Notes: generated from the letters alone by a model not told the origin. Counted from the first letter of the stretch, positions 9,810 to 23,512 are shown. The stretch is 64,000 nt of DNA from Solea solea (GCF_958295425.1 NC_081146.1:8319485-8383484), one strand, 5' to 3'. Program-made: numbers and translations.

Positions 9810-12733
9810 TTTTGCTTGCCTCTTCTGCCCCCTGCTGCTCAAAAGTAAGTACACAAACATAAATAAACACACTAATGATAAAGACTCAGTACACTGAGGT
9901 CAGTAAACCCTGTCATTTCAGCTCCAGCCGTCACATTAATGAAAAGATACCGACATTGAACTACTAAAGTCCCCTAAGTTTGCTGTCTATTTTCACTGAA
10001 TACCCCATACACTATTTATATCCACTGTGGCCTACTGATTAAATACCATAAACTGTCCCTGTCTTGCTCTCCTACACCCCAAAGTATGAATTTAAATCAC
10101 CACTGTGTCTGTGTGAGCAACATCCTGCAGAGACAGTGGGTGCTATTCTTCAGGAACAAGTGGGTGAGTGTCTGTGGAGCCATGCTGGAACTATTTACCC
10201 CTACTCACACACTTATCTTTGTCCTGCGAACCCACCAGTCATCTGTCTGTAGGGCTAAACATTGACTAGATGCTCATGACCTCGGAACCAGTCGGGATCA
10301 GTGTTTCTGCCTCAGTGTGTTTTGTTTTTTTTACTGTAGCTCAGGGACACAGACTTGTCAGTTACCCTCGCAGCGTGCCGATGTGGTAACCACAGCTTCC
10401 TCTGTCTCAACGGAAAGACAGTAGCAGGTGCATGCAAAAGAGCAGCAGTAAGAAGATGAACCTCCGCGTGTCTAAAAGCAAAGACCTGTGAGTGCTTGGA
10501 TACTTTCTTTATTTCATACATCTCTGTATAAGATACAGGTCTGCTATGCCCTTGTAAATCTTTGAACAAAATTGATTCAGTGGTTGTTTGTATTTATGCT
10601 GAATTATATTATCATTATCATAACCAGTGTCAATACAATCTCTCTACAGCCAGTGTGTTCATTTCCACTGGAGCTCTGTTTTGTAGAACATAATGTCACA
10701 GAGGAGTGGATTTCCAACAACATTTAACCATGCTCCTATTCCAGAGTGAATATGAAGTCTTTGTGGTTTCTGGTCTCAATTAAAGGTACTCTGTTATTAT
10801 GTATTTCGATACCTGCTCTGCCCAGATGATGAGACTCGAGTAAGCCTGTCACTCATGTTCAGTTTCACACTGTACTCCTCCCTTGAGCTATGAAATGCTG
10901 ATGTCACAATGTTACACATGAGAGATGGGACTGTAGGTGTCGGTGGGGTGTGTGTGTGTGTGTGTATCTGTGTGTGTGCATTCCCTGTTGATTGTTCAAC
11001 CATTTAGTATGCTGTAGTTAGGAATGCTACCCTGTGAGAGGAGGGAAAGACAGAGAAAACAATAGGAGGGGGAGGAGAGAAAAAGGAGAGGGAGAGAGAG
11101 AGAGAAGGAGAGAGAGAGAGAGGCGACAAACCAGTGTGGCAGGTTTGTGTCACTGTACACAGTCCATTATGCATAGCTAAAGGAAAGAGAAAAAGACACA
11201 AAGACAGTGAGGAGCTGATGTCATTGCAGTGCGCTGCCTTCGTTGTGAACCTCTGTCAACACAAACGGTAAGGCATATGGTGTGTTGGGGAGTTTTGTGA
11301 ATGGATGAAAGAGCTGTACTTGGAGTAGATTGGTGTATTTTTCACCAACGTCTAGTTGCACTCGTGTTTTTCTTGCTATTTATTTTAAGTAGTTTAAAGT
11401 AAAGTGCACGGTGTTGCCCGGGTTACCCAGATGGGAGGCTTTGTGACCTAGCAGAACAGGTGTTTCTGTAAACTGACACTCGGGCTCACCTGTATTGGAA
11501 AGCAACACAGACACATGTCGTAACCTGGACTTCATGAAATTGTTTTGAAACCTATATAAGAGGTTCTTATCTAATCGCTCTGCCCTGTTGTGTTTGTGCA
11601 GTAAACAACTGATGACTGATGTCAATAGTTGGATGATTGGATCCTAAAGGTGACTCGATGAATGATCAGAAGACAGTTTCACTGTTGTGTGGCACTATAC
11701 TGTGATATCTCTCGTGTGCTATTGTCCACCATCTGTAACACTATCAGTCTCTTTCTTTGCTGCTGTATGTAAATGAGAGCAACTCTGCCGTCATCTTTGG
11801 TCATCTTATCTGATCATTTCATGTGAATCCGCTTGTACGTCAGCTTTCTTCAGTCAGCTGCTAATTTCTTTGCCTGTACGACTGATACACGCTGCACAGA
11901 GACTACACTTAATACAGTGTTTTGCACAGTGGATTGCTGTTAGGTGAGTTTTTCCAGTTTTTGGTTCAGGTTAAGCTGACGCGAACAGGAAGGCATGAAT
12001 ATGTTACTTAAGTAAACAGTCTTTATGATATGTGTGTACAACAAAGAGAGCTCAGAAAGCTACTTTTCTGTGAATACTGCCTTATCCAGCGAATATATTG
12101 TGCAAAATTAGATCACTTACTACAGTTTGAAGTGAACACACGGCAGTGTTTTGGTTCTCTTGCTTGTCATGTCCAATATTTTCTATTTTTGTTTATCCAA
12201 TTTCCACAATTTTAATTCTTCCCAATGCCTTGCATATCATACAGTGTTTGTTGTTCTTCACCACTCTGTGATTCTGTTTTGACTGTGGCCACGGTCACCA
12301 CAATCCACATATCAAAACATTCCAGCCCAATCCTGTCCTGGTGTAGGGAAATTTACTTTTTTGTGCTTGGCAGGCAATGGGAGCTGTTCGCTGGGGAACT
12401 GAAGACTCCTGTGGACATGGCAACGAAAAGAGAAACCCAGGAGAGCCATCACTTCTAGACCACAACACAGAGACTCATCAAGAGCAGCACTGAAAGATCA
12501 ACCTTTTTTGATACAAAATTGGTTTCTGTGCAAGAAACCCCACAAGAGGACTGTAATTATGCTATAGTTTCACTGTCTTTTGCACATTCTGAACTGCAGT
12601 TGTCAGATGAACTGCCTCCAGACTGCAGTCTAAACGACAGTTGCTTGGATTTGCATAAATATCAAGCTCAATCTTCTCTCTTTTTGGGATTTGGCACTTG
12701 ACAGGAGGTCATTAACTTTTTTTCCCTCAAACA
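9810..12733 (+). other. 5' region of the PDZ gene: likely promoter and non-coding exons
   Basis: No long conserved coding exon is seen. There are (GT)n at about 10950-10966 and purine tracts at about 11040-11125. A possible 5' UTR exon ends at the donor AAACG|GTAAGG at about 11268. Another may be the tract ending just before the start codon. An in-frame TAA at 12713-12715 lies seven codons before the chosen ATG, so the coding region does not extend upstream in this exon. Confidence 0.4.
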
Positions 12734-15700
12734 ATGGAAGTGTCCTTTCTCCCTACTCCAGAGAATGAGTGCAACAGGCGGACAGAAGCGCGCTTCACTG
12801 TCCGCTCAGCCAGCTCCCCCTCATATGGTCTCTCTCGCAAGCCAGGTTTTAGGAGACAGAGAGGTTTTTCTGAGGAGGAAAAAATGGGTGATGAAGAAAT
12901 GGGACAAAAGGAGACGTATGGGACAAACTCTGGAGCACATTTTACAAACATGGAGAACGGAATAACAAGATATCAAGCCAGCAATGTCAGAGGTCAGCAC
13001 GAGATGAAGGAAACATCAGACCAAGGAATGTCCCTCAAGCTAAAGCAGAATGGCACAGGAGACAGAATGATAACAGGTGAAAACTCTGCATTTATAAGCC
13101 GAGGCAGGACAGAGTGGAGGAAATCTAACGTGACTAGTAGAAGTAAAAGTTTAGATTGGAGGAGAGAGGACAGAAGTCCTGTTCGTAGCCGCAGGACTGA
13201 CATACTGCCCACAACAAGAGGAGATGGCATGAATACTCTGGCAGGAGGCTTAGATGAAAGAAGGATGGGAGCTGAAACTGTGAGGGGCAGGATGTCTTCA
13301 ATGCAAGTCTACAACTCTGCAGGTAGAACTAATGCTGTTCAAGAGAAAAGCCCGGTGAGTCCCCTAAACCAGACTCTGGAAAGAGTCAGTCGGGGTCACT
13401 CCCTCCCCTCCAGGTTGAAGTCCCAGTCTCTCACAGAGACCTCCTTTGGGCCGACAGGAGGTCAGAGCATACTGGAGCGGATAGAGAAACTCTATGGGTC
13501 TGCTGGTTTTAGTAAAGCTGAAGATTACAACACATTAAGAGAATACCCCACTACTGTAACAGAATCCATTACTTCTTCAAAGTGGAGGTCATTTGAGGGG
13601 GGAGGCGGCGGAACCTTCCCCAGGCGTTTCTCAGCAGGAGAGAAAAATAGCCTCAGCCCAATTCAAAGCATCAAGTCTTACAGCTGGACACCTCCAAAAG
13701 ACACGTCCAATACAGAGAGTTTACTTTCACCAGGGAGAAGCAGGAGATTGTCAGGGGGACTGTGGCAGGGGAAAGTCCAGAGCAGGTATTCAGAGGCAAG
13801 TGCAGTTACCTGGGAGGGTAAAGGGTTAGTAGACATAGGCACAAGGTCTCTGGATAGGGCAAGGAGTAGGAACACTGTAGCAGCTCAGATTAGATCTGCC
13901 AGGGCTGCGGGAGGGATTAGAGCAACTCCTGACACAAACTGTGTCTTAGAAGAGGAAACAGTGCCTTTTAAAGAGTCATTTGATTTCAAAGCAAACAAGA
14001 GTGTGGATCAAGGCACGGTGAACTACGAAAAGGAAGAAATTGAGACAAATAGACCAAAAGAAACAGATTCTGGCACAAAAGAAAAAAGTGAAATGAAGAG
14101 TGATATCCCGGATGATGTATTTGACTCAAGTCCAAGTAAAATTACACTCAAAGCGATAGAGAAGAAGAACTCATCAGAGGTTTCCTCCATAGCGAGTGTG
14201 AGGAATAAGATCAATCAGTTTGAGGCTCTGTCACAGAGATCAGCAGGACAGCTCCAGGTGCCCAGAAGAGCCTTCTCTGTGCCAACACAACACTTAAGGA
14301 CCCATGATGGAGTGAAGAAGAGTGGATCAGCCAAAGCAATAGGTGGACTGAGAGATAAGTGGGAGGTATTGGGAGAGGGAGGGGAAGAGAAGGTTTTAGG
14401 AGCAGGAAAGAAGTACCTGTTAGAAAGGTTTATATCAGAGGATGTGGTTGGACTACGAAGGGAAGAGAGCAAAGGGAATGATTTGGCTGTGAATGAAAGA
14501 AAAGAAAAGGATTGCGCAGAAAACCCATCTGAAGATTTTGGCAAATATTGCAGACTTAAGAGTACACTCAGAATTCCTCTAAACATAGGAGCTCAAACGA
14601 ATCGTAGAAATATTTACATAGATGAGACCGATTTCTCAAAAGTCTCAAGCCCAGAGGAAGCAGGTGAGAAGCATAAAAAAGCCAGTGATACAACATATCT
14701 GCTTCAGCCTGATTCCAGCGCCAATTCCTCTAGTGTGCAGAAACGTATATTGACTTCATCTGTTGCTGATGATGATGACAAGACTCCAACAAACACACCC
14801 AACCACTCACCCTTTCTTTCACCTGCCACACACCAAGAAAACTCCTTTCCCATGGCTGATACCTGTGACAGTTCCTCAGGCCTCACACAATCAGCACAAA
14901 CTCCCGATCCAGACTCCCCAACTCTCTCTCCTCCCCTCGCCTCCTCCATCCTCATCAACCTCCCCGATTTCATTTCTCCAGCGGACAGCACAGCACACCA
15001 GAAGGGGAAGAAACAGGCACTGGACCTCGATGCTTGGGTCGCTGGATTGAACTCAGCGATTAAGGTCTGGAATGCAAAAGAAGATTACGGGGATGACGAC
15101 GATGAAAGTACGCAAAAGGATGAAGATTCAAATTATGATTCAGATTCTGGAGAGTCTTCTGTGACCATCACCAGCAACATGAGCCAGTCCGATCGAAAGA
15201 GCTTCAGTGTCAGGTAGGTCCTGTCAAAATCAACCACATGATCATTTCCATGTGTCCTTTTTTACCCTCAACAAGTTCCCTTTATCCCTGCAGTCTTTCA
15301 GACCTGTATAACTTTGCGGGGGTTGACTATGAGTCAGAAAATGACAGTGATGAGTGGCAACCAACAGGCCGACGGTCCGCTTCTCTGAGCTCAGACGTGT
15401 CTGCCCTTTCCTATGTGTCAGTGCTGCCCAATGAAGAGCTTGACAAGCTGCTGGAGGACGTGAGGAACCTCGGGGACAATAGTCAGCAGGTATAGTCACG
15501 TTTACATGATGTGCAGCAGTTTTTACCACAAACCAAAGTTAATATTACTATGAACAGGTGGCTTTTCTCATATAGTCTCTCTTATGGCAAACCAAAAATG
15601 ATATTACTTTTCTCCCCTTGCACCCCTCACTCACACACATTCACACAAACACACACACACAAAGACAGCTCCAACCTTCTGCCGGAAATGAGTGCTTTGG

Positions 15701-18406
15701 TGAGTTGTTGTATAAGGTAGTGTTTCTCATACAGACTTCATGCACAACACTTGGAGCTGCATGTTGCACAAACAGCAGCAGCTGTGTTGTGTTTGGCACA
15801 AGCAGATAGTTGTTTAAGTTTTAGATGTTTCCCTGCTCCAACACACCAGATTCAGCTCTTTCCCGATCTCTGCAAACGCCCAATAATGACCTATTGATTT
15901 GGAGCAGGGAGACATCTTAAACATGCAGGACAGGGGTCCACCATTAAGAAACACTGGTTTTAGGGAATATTTGATTTGCTTCACATTTACAATAATGGAC
16001 AGTCACGTTCATGAGAAGCTAAAATTGTGATTGTGATTAAAATAGACCTGTGAAGTCCGACTGCATGTTTATTTTGAGCAGTAGAATCCACTTCTCAAAC
16101 TCTTCATGGACGCCTCTTGGTGTTTTCAGTCATCCTCCAACTGTGAGTTTAGAAGTTTCACTTCAATGGCGCTTTTAAACACCGTAAACGGTGACACAAA
16201 AACAGAACACTGCTTTGCTGAGAGTCATGTGGAGTTGATCAGTTAATCAGCATTGTGTGAACTCGTTTGACAGTGGTTTGAATGTAAGAGACATTTGTTT
16301 ATATTTAAAAGATACAAACTACAGCTTTAACATTAAATAGCTAGTATGAATGTGTGGTAAATATATCTGTCATTCACTTCCTCTTTGTCAAAACTTTCAG
16401 ATATCCACAATGACATTCTTACCATCCATAATTGTCATGTACAGTATTGTCAGATATTCACAACTTCATTCTCCCTAAGACAAATTATGTGACTTTTTCC
16501 ATTCATGTGTATGGGGTTTGACTGAAGGTGTTTCAAAAATTGTCAATAAACAGAATCACTGTAAATTGTGAATATCTCAAACTGGAATTATGTATAGTCA
16601 TAATTTACCTTCAGGTATCTCCAGTTCACATTGTGGACATTTTGACAAACCAAAGAAAATGATATTAAAGCTGATTCTGTGAGTTCATCTCCAGCTTTTT
16701 CATCAATCCTCTCTCTCGCTCTCTGTCTCTCTGTCTCTCTGTCTCTCTGTCTCTCTCTCGCTCGCAGGACTATGATGCAGTGCAGGTGGTTGTCCTCCAT
16801 AAGGAGATGGGAGTGGGTCTGGGCTTCAGCGTGGCAGGAGGCGTGGACCAGAACAAGCCAGTCACTGTGAGGAAGCACTTCTTTTTTGTCTCTCTCCTGA
16901 AAATGATTTTCCAAAAACATTGTCCCCAGTCTCATCATTAGTGTGTTTCCGTCTTTCAGGTCCACAAGGTGTTTCACTCAGGTGTGGCAGCTCAGGAAGG
17001 CTCTATAAGGCAAGGACACCAGGTGCTGTCAATCAACGGCACAGCGCTGTCTGGACACGCGCACTGGGAGGTTCTAAGGGTGCTGAGGAGGGCTAAGACT
17101 CGTGAGATGGGAGTGGTGGTCCTAAGGAGGGGAGATATTAGTGACGTCTCAAAGAGTGGAGTGCAGACAAGTATTCAGGGATCGACACAGACTCACGTCG
17201 CTGAGGCAGGTGAGACTTAAGTAGAGCTACAGTAAGGATTTGGGTCTAGGTTAAGGTATGAATGTAAGATATCAAATTCAAAATCTGCAGTAAAGTGAGA
17301 TGCTGTTTGTGTATGTGTTTCCACTCCTGTCAGGTGAGGACATGTGCGTGCGCCTGGAGAAGAATGACAGGGACCTGGGCTTCAGTCTGGAAGGTGGTGT
17401 AGGATCCAATCTGGGAAACAGACCCCTCACTGTACAGAGGGTCTTCCAGGGTGAGAGATGAAATGCATAGTTGTTTTCGATTTTTCCCAAACCCTCAAAG
17501 AGATTGATAAGCCTTTTCAATGTGACACTTGACATACTGTCAAACCCTAACATTAACAGACAAGACTGTTTGTTTTAGTCTAATAACTTAAAAGCCAGAA
17601 AGAATCACATTGATGGAATGTCTCTCTTATCGATTTGCAACATGAACAATGGTATAAATGTATGGAATATTCTCTGCTGTTTTACTGCCTATATCATCCT
17701 ATAGCCCACCTTATATAAAATCTTTTATCTCGGTGTTTATTAATTGATATTTTAGAAAGAAATATTAATTCTAGCAAAAGTAGAAATGTCTTAATTTGAT
17801 GATGGTGTCCCAAAGATTCTCAATAAACAGAAGCGCATAGATCACAAATGCATATTAATTTAGCTTCATACATGCATCATATGAATTGTAGCTGCCATCA
17901 GAGTGACTTATACTGCACAGTTTAAGTTTATTTAATTTTTTTCTGGTATATTATCCAAACTATTTACATGTGATTTAATATTTTGTTGTATTACAAATAA
18001 GCTGTGAGATATTTGTTTAACATTTTGTTTATAAATCTCTTTTTATCTAATTCTCACAGCATGTTTGGTGGCACAGATGTGCTCATGACTACATGATTAT
18101 AACTACAAGAGCACCTTGTGCTTGTAATTCAAATTGAAGTGGAGATACATTAAGTCTGGATGTTGAAAAACATGCACATAATTGAGCTTTTAATGTATAA
18201 CACATGTCTCTGTTGTCCTTCCAGGCGGTCCTCTTGATAAGGTGTGTCCTGGTGATGAGATCCTAGAGATTGAAGGTATGAGCATGGTGGGGATGAGGCG
18301 CCTGGAAGCCTGGACTCTGATCAGAAAACTCCCCCCCGGGCCTGTGGACGTGGTGCTACGCCGCCCACTGAAACATCTGGAAACCAAAGCCCTTTGCCAA
18401 CAGTAA
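12734..18406 (+). CDS. Large protein with two C-terminal PDZ domains, pro-IL-16/PDZD2-like
   Basis: Six coding exons: 12734-15213, 15294-15489, 16768-16866, 16960-17209, 17334-17450, 18225-18406 (stop TAA), giving 1107 residues. Residues 1-826 come from one exon and are Ser/Arg/Glu-rich and probably disordered. They include a short conserved-looking helix-like segment (about 488-515, [13 protein letters not shown]) and an acidic run (about 787-811). PDZ1 spans about 897-985 with the carboxylate-binding loop GVGLGF. PDZ2 spans about 1011-1100 with DLGF. The pair, its spacing and the short basic tail resemble the last two PDZ domains of pro-interleukin-16 and PDZD2, by eye. PDZ domains bind C-terminal peptides, so a cytoplasmic scaffold is the likely role. 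I do not recognise the long N-terminal part. Start: first ATG after an in-frame stop. Function as a cytokine precursor is not implied. Confidence 0.85.
15819..15957. mobile_element. Palindromic MITE-like repeat
   Basis: The left arm TTTTAGATGTTTCCCTGCTC (from 15819) and the right arm GGAGCAGGGAGACATCTTAA (from 15901) are near-perfect reverse complements. They are followed by CATGCAGGACAGGGGTCC and AAGAAACACTG, the outer end of a foldback repeat common in fish genomes. It lies in the intron between exons 2 and 3 of the PDZ gene. Confidence 0.65.
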
Positions 18407-19661
18407 ATTTCAGGGAATGTTGACAAACTGAAAAAAGACAAAAAAAAAAAAGAGACTTTAAGTTTATGAGAAACATGACACACTGTGGCTTTGAGTGTTA
18501 CATAAATCACCCACAGTAGGTTATTTGTGCCATTAAAACAATTTGTTAACATCATTTGTATGACTAAGCCCTGAAGGAAACAGGATCCTGAAGGCCAAAA
18601 GTTTGTGGATTTTGTTCTCTCTGTTACAGGATCACATCTACCTCAAGGTCTGTGATATTTACAGTATGTATCATAATTAAAATGCACTATTATCAGATCA
18701 AATCAAATACTGTATTTACCACAGCAGCCACCTTTTATTCACATAGTTTTCATGGTCAGTTAAAAAGTCATAGTGTCACACTGTACATTTAAATACATGT
18801 TGTAACATATTGTTAATACATTGCCAAATGCATTTAGACAGTATTTAGCTTTTTTTTTTGTTTGTTTGTTTTTAAATAAATCCTAACAAATCGATGCTTG
18901 TTATACTTATGTCCAGCAGAGGGCAGACGACTCACATCATATTATATCATATCTATTATCAGTCACTGCTTTACAGTCATATCTTCGTGTGATGTGGAAG
19001 ATTTTCCTTCCACGGTCAAGTGTGTCTCTGATTATCTGTGATGTTATAATCTAGTAGCAGTACAGAGTTCAATCAGGGTGATGAAAAGATGGGTGTTCCT
19101 TATCAACATTCTTATCTAAGACTTCACAAGAAACTATCTTTTATCTATTCTTTTATGTTTACATACATTTACATTTATCTTTACATTTTTATTTATGGAG
19201 ATCATTTGCCAATCTCAGTTTCCCCTATGTGAGACACACAGTCGTAGTCATAGAGACGCGGTTATTTGTCATGAAGATGTGGAACTATCTTGATGAATAC
19301 CAGGTATCATCCTACTGTATATACTGTATATCTATATATTTGCTTTATGGCCCTCTGTCAGTTCTTGTTAACACATAATCCGACTGTTTATGGCCTCTGT
19401 TCATATAAGAAACCCCTAACAGCGGAGGTGCATCACACACTCTGCAGCAGCCTATCCGGAGGTGTTACAGACAAATACATGGGTAAGAGTGTTTGGCCAG
19501 CTGTGGGGAAACAAAGCAGAGAGCTGGGATACAGTACACAGGTCCTCACACACTCAGGTGGAAGCTCATCATAAAAACCTTCATCTCCTGGACTCGTCTG
19601 TTTGACAACACAGGAGAGTTCATTTTGTGATAAGAAGAAGGATTTGGTTTTTACTCCAGCC
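18407..19661 (+). other. 3' UTR of the PDZ gene and spacer before aqp10
   Basis: This is AT-rich sequence with a poly(A) run after the PDZ stop and an AATAAA-type word near 18875. The last few hundred bases should contain the aqp10 promoter and 5' UTR. I could not fix a TATA box or an upstream exon with confidence, and no coding exon is visible. Confidence 0.45.
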
Positions 19662-22600
19662 ATGATGAAGCTACGCTCACTAAGAGTGAGAAATGCACTG
19701 GTGCGAGAGTGTATGGCTGAATTTCTGGGAACTTTTATTTTGCTGGTAAGTGACACTCATGTCTCAGAGTACAGGTACTGTGTATATGTACTTGCATACA
19801 ATATATACAATTAGTATCCTTACTTTAACCAGGTATTTAACCATTGTTTTTCAAGAGTGACCTGGCCAAGAAGGCATTGGCTTCATAGTAAACAGTTCTT
19901 TTGTAATGACCTAGATTCTCTTGAATTCAACTTGTTTGGGTTTGTGTGTTTTTTTTTTAAGTTTTTGAATAGTTTGAGTGCATGTTACATAGGGATTTCT
20001 TTAAAAAATGAATAATAAGGAAAATGAAAAACACCACTGCAAGAGTACAGCAACATATGAAAACTACAGAACATTAGGTTATTGTAATGAAATACTTTTG
20101 ATCTCTCTTTCTGATCATTTGATTATTTATTTTACATACAACAGTTTTAGACTCAGACTTTCAACTTCTCCTATGAATAAATTAATTAATAAATATAAAA
20201 AAATGTAATTATTTAACTTGTTATAATAACACCCTTTTATGTTATGATTGTCATGGCAGTTCACATGGCCTCATTTCACTGGTCTTCCTTTCACTGAACT
20301 ATTTTATTTGTATTACTTGTTATTCAGTGCTGCTTCACACTGTCATAAAGGTTGATTATTGAATTAATCATTCATCTTTATTGAGTTGTTGAGCCTGTGA
20401 TATCTCTTAAGAAATGTTTGTGTTTATAACATCCGGTCACCAGGGACTTGTGTTGTGCAATGCCATTTGCTTATGATGAATAATAAGGACAGACTAACCA
20501 CAGAATGTTATTATTTGTATTAACCTGACCTCTGTCCCTCTTGTCGCAGCTCTTTGGCTGCTCTGCTGCAGCCCAGGTGAAGACCAGCGGCGAGACTAAA
20601 GGCCAGTTTCTGTCGGTCAACATGGCCTTTTCTGTTGGAGTCATGTCGGCCATGTACCTCACCAAGGGCATCACAGGTAAAAATCATACTAACAGACATC
20701 AGTGTCCACTTTGTTGCGTTATGACACTTGCAGCACTGATTTGAACAGTCTATGTATCACACCAATCACTGGCACTAAACTTTTTACTTATGTGTTCCTT
20801 AAGCATCAGTCTTCTCAACTAAGAAACTAAATGACTGCAAATAATCTGAGATTACATGACCTTCTAGTCTCTCCCATTGCAATTTACTTTCCTCTCCTCT
20901 CCAGGAGCTCATCTGAATCCAGCTGTGACTCTGAGTTTCTGTGTGGTGGGCAAAGCTACCTGGGGAAGGCTGGTTCCCTACAGCCTCTCACAGCTGCTGG
21001 GGGCTTATGTGGCATCTGGGCTTGTCTACATGATCTACTATGGTTTGTCTTTCCACCACCTTGAGTGCTTAAATCATTGACATACTGTATATACATATAT
21101 ATACTAATTTGTTTTGATGATTTCCACTTTCATTCTTAGATGGTATCATGCATTTCAGTGGAGGAGTGTTGACTGTATACGGTCCAAATGAGACGGCGTC
21201 TATATTTGCCACATATCCTACAGAATACATGACTTTGGGCAGAAGTTTCCTTGATCAGGTCAGTTGGGGGTATTGGTGTAAAGTCTAGGGAGCATCTCAG
21301 CTAATGTTCTTCTAACTATTTCTGGATTTGTCGTTACTGTAGGTGGTGGCCACCGGCATGCTCATGTTGTGCATCCTGTGTCTGGGCGAAAAGAGAAACA
21401 CCCCGGCTCCGCCAGAGCTAATTCCTGCTGTGGTGGCAGTGATTGTCCTGGGGATCTCCATGTCAATGTCGGGTAACTGCGGTGGTGCAATAAATCCTGC
21501 TCGGGACCTTGGGCCACGCCTGTTTACTCTGACTGCAGGCTGGGGCACTGAAGTCTTCACGTAAGTGTCCTATCTTATATATAACTACATGACCTGTGTA
21601 CATACAATGTGCACATTGATACCTTTGAAGCACGAATCAGGAAACATTAAATATTTGGTGGTGTGCTTAATGCAGCTGCACAATTCACAATCAGCTTTAG
21701 TTTTATATGAAATGGACGGGATTTTGACTTTATTTTAGCTCTTTGTGTTGATCATGACGTCATGAATGTCTGCAGTTATCAGACTTATCAGACCTGCGTG
21801 TACAAAGGGGACATGATGTGTCAGCTTGCCGAGGTTCAGATCATAATCTCATGCTGGTTCCATAATGTAATTATAACAATGCTCTATATGATGCTCTATG
21901 CTCCATCAGTCATCAAATTATGGGTCCTTACTCACAAATGGGACACAGGAGAATCAATCTCATCAATTTACCGAATCAACTTACTGAATTTTTTTTTTGA
22001 CTTAATATGTATGCATGAAATTTGATATCGTTTCAGAAATGGCTGGCGATTTATATTTTTATTAATCGTTGCAGAAGTGGCAGCAAAAATACAAACGTAT
22101 GATCAAATTGCATTGTGAATTGGGTTGTGATTGTTAATCATCTTTATGTCATACATGTTGGAGTAGTGGCCAGCAGTGTTGCCTAACAGCAAGAAGGTCA
22201 CCAGTTTGAATCCCAATTTGATCGAGGGCCTTTGTATGTTCTCCCCCTGTGTGCGCGTGGGTTTCCTCCTTAAATTAGACTTAAATTGGACACTTTAAAC
22301 TGACCATAGCTGTGGTTGTTTGTCTCTATGGCCCTGTGATGGACTGTCCACCGTGTGCCCCACCTTTTGCCCTATGTCAGCTGGGATTGGTTCCAGCTCC
22401 CCACGACCCTCATGTGGAGGATAAAGTGGTAGACGATGAATGAATGGATGAATGAATGTAATCAGTTCACAGCAGCTTTCATTGATTCTTGCTCATGATT
22501 CATGGTTCGTCTCGGACTCGTTCCTTCAAAGACTCGGTCTTGACTCGGACTCGGACCACAGTGGGAGGAGAAGAACTCGTAATTTCAGACCAACGCATTT

Positions 22601-23512
22601 TTTTATGTTCATGTTATGTCCTAACTATGATTAAAAAGTCAGGGTGGGCTTAACATGTTGATGACAGATCAGCACTGTTGAAGCAGTTTATAAAAATAGG
22701 CAGATGATGATGCATGTGGTAGGGATTTTTTTAATGATAGTAAAAGCATAGTCCATATTAAGACATTAAGACTGCTCCTCTAAACAATTCCCAATCTAGC
22801 TTAGTCTGTAGGCCTAACTGTTGATTATTAACTGGGGTGATACTAAATCATGAATATGAAAACTGACATGTTTTTATGGTCTTGGTCTCGACTCGGTCTC
22901 GACTTCTAAAGGACTCGGTCTCGACTCGGACTTGCTTCCTCAAAGACTCGGTCTTGACTCGGACTCGACTGTATTTGAAAACCAACGGATTCGGTCTCGA
23001 CTCGGTCTCGACCCTTCAAAGACTCGGTCTTGATTCGGACTCAGCAAAGGCGGTCTCGTCACTGGCAGACAAATGTCAAACAAGTCGCTAGGGCAACAGT
23101 CCTTGTGAAGCTGTTGTGGTTAATGTTAAGTTTGCCAAAAATTAACATAACAGACTGAAATCGCTCTACAGGTGATCTTTTCACACATTCACGTTTGATT
23201 CAATGTTAATGAAAAACATTAATGACTTGATAAGATAACCAGGCAAGTCTACGCCGCCTCAGAAGAACACACACATAAAGTAATTCTCCTGTTAATCTGC
23301 TCTCCAGTTGTTACAACTACTGGTTTTGGGTTCCTCTGGTGGGTCCATTCATCGGAGGTGTTTTAGGAACTTTCATGTATATGATCTTCATCGAGCTGCA
23401 CCTGCCTGACCCAGATCCCCCGGAGAACATCTCCCCTCTCTTCATAATCAGTGGCAAGGAGTCGCTCACCACACAGCAAAATGGACTAGAACTAAAAGCT
23501 GCACATTTCTAA
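19662..23512 (+). CDS. aqp10: Aquaglyceroporin, AQP10 type
   Basis: This is a six-helix channel for water, glycerol and other small neutral solutes in the plasma membrane. Exons: 19662-19745, 20550-20676, 20905-21042, 21140-21258, 21343-21560, 23308-23512 (stop TAA), giving 296 residues (human AQP10 301). Both pore motifs are canonical: GAHLNPAVT in exon 3 and GGAINPARDLGPRL in exon 5. The Asp after NPAR is the residue that separates aquaglyceroporins from water-only aquaporins. The C-terminus (LHLPDPDPPE...) follows the sixth helix. The AQP10 assignment over AQP3/7/9 rests on position beside atp8b2 and il6r, as in human, as well as on similarity; teleosts may carry two aqp10 copies and I cannot say which this is. 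Start: the first of two adjacent ATGs (19662, 19665). The last intron is enlarged by repeats. Confidence 0.92.
22165..22457 (+). mobile_element. SINE-like dispersed repeat, copy 1
   Basis: The sequence has the block GCAAGAAGGTCACCAGTTTG, then CTGTGTGCGCGTGGGTTTCC, and ends CTCATGTGGAGGATAAAGTGG followed by (GAATGAAT)n. The same block, in the opposite orientation, is recognisable at 40728-40860, 43075-43372 and 47035-47250. It is a common teleost interspersed repeat; its class is not certain from sequence alone. Confidence 0.65.
22500..23065 (+). repeat. Degenerate GACTCGGTCTCGACTCGG repeats in the aqp10 intron
   Basis: Two clusters (about 22505-22580 and 22880-23065) consist of interleaved CTCGGTCTTGACTCGGACTC units broken by CTTCAAAGA spacers. 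Between them lies unique-looking AT-rich sequence. The pattern fits a decayed transposon whose ends carry short internal repeats, or a short minisatellite. No coding potential is seen. Confidence 0.6.

Noticed and set aside
14215..14991. Minus-strand frames of 95-123 codons inside the large PDZ-gene exon
   Set aside because: They lie antisense to a continuous 827-codon frame with a consistent splice phase at its end; composition follows from Ser/Lys codons on the other strand.
22505..23065. CRISPR-like direct repeats
   Set aside because: Units are degenerate, interleaved without unique spacers of constant length, and the DNA is vertebrate.
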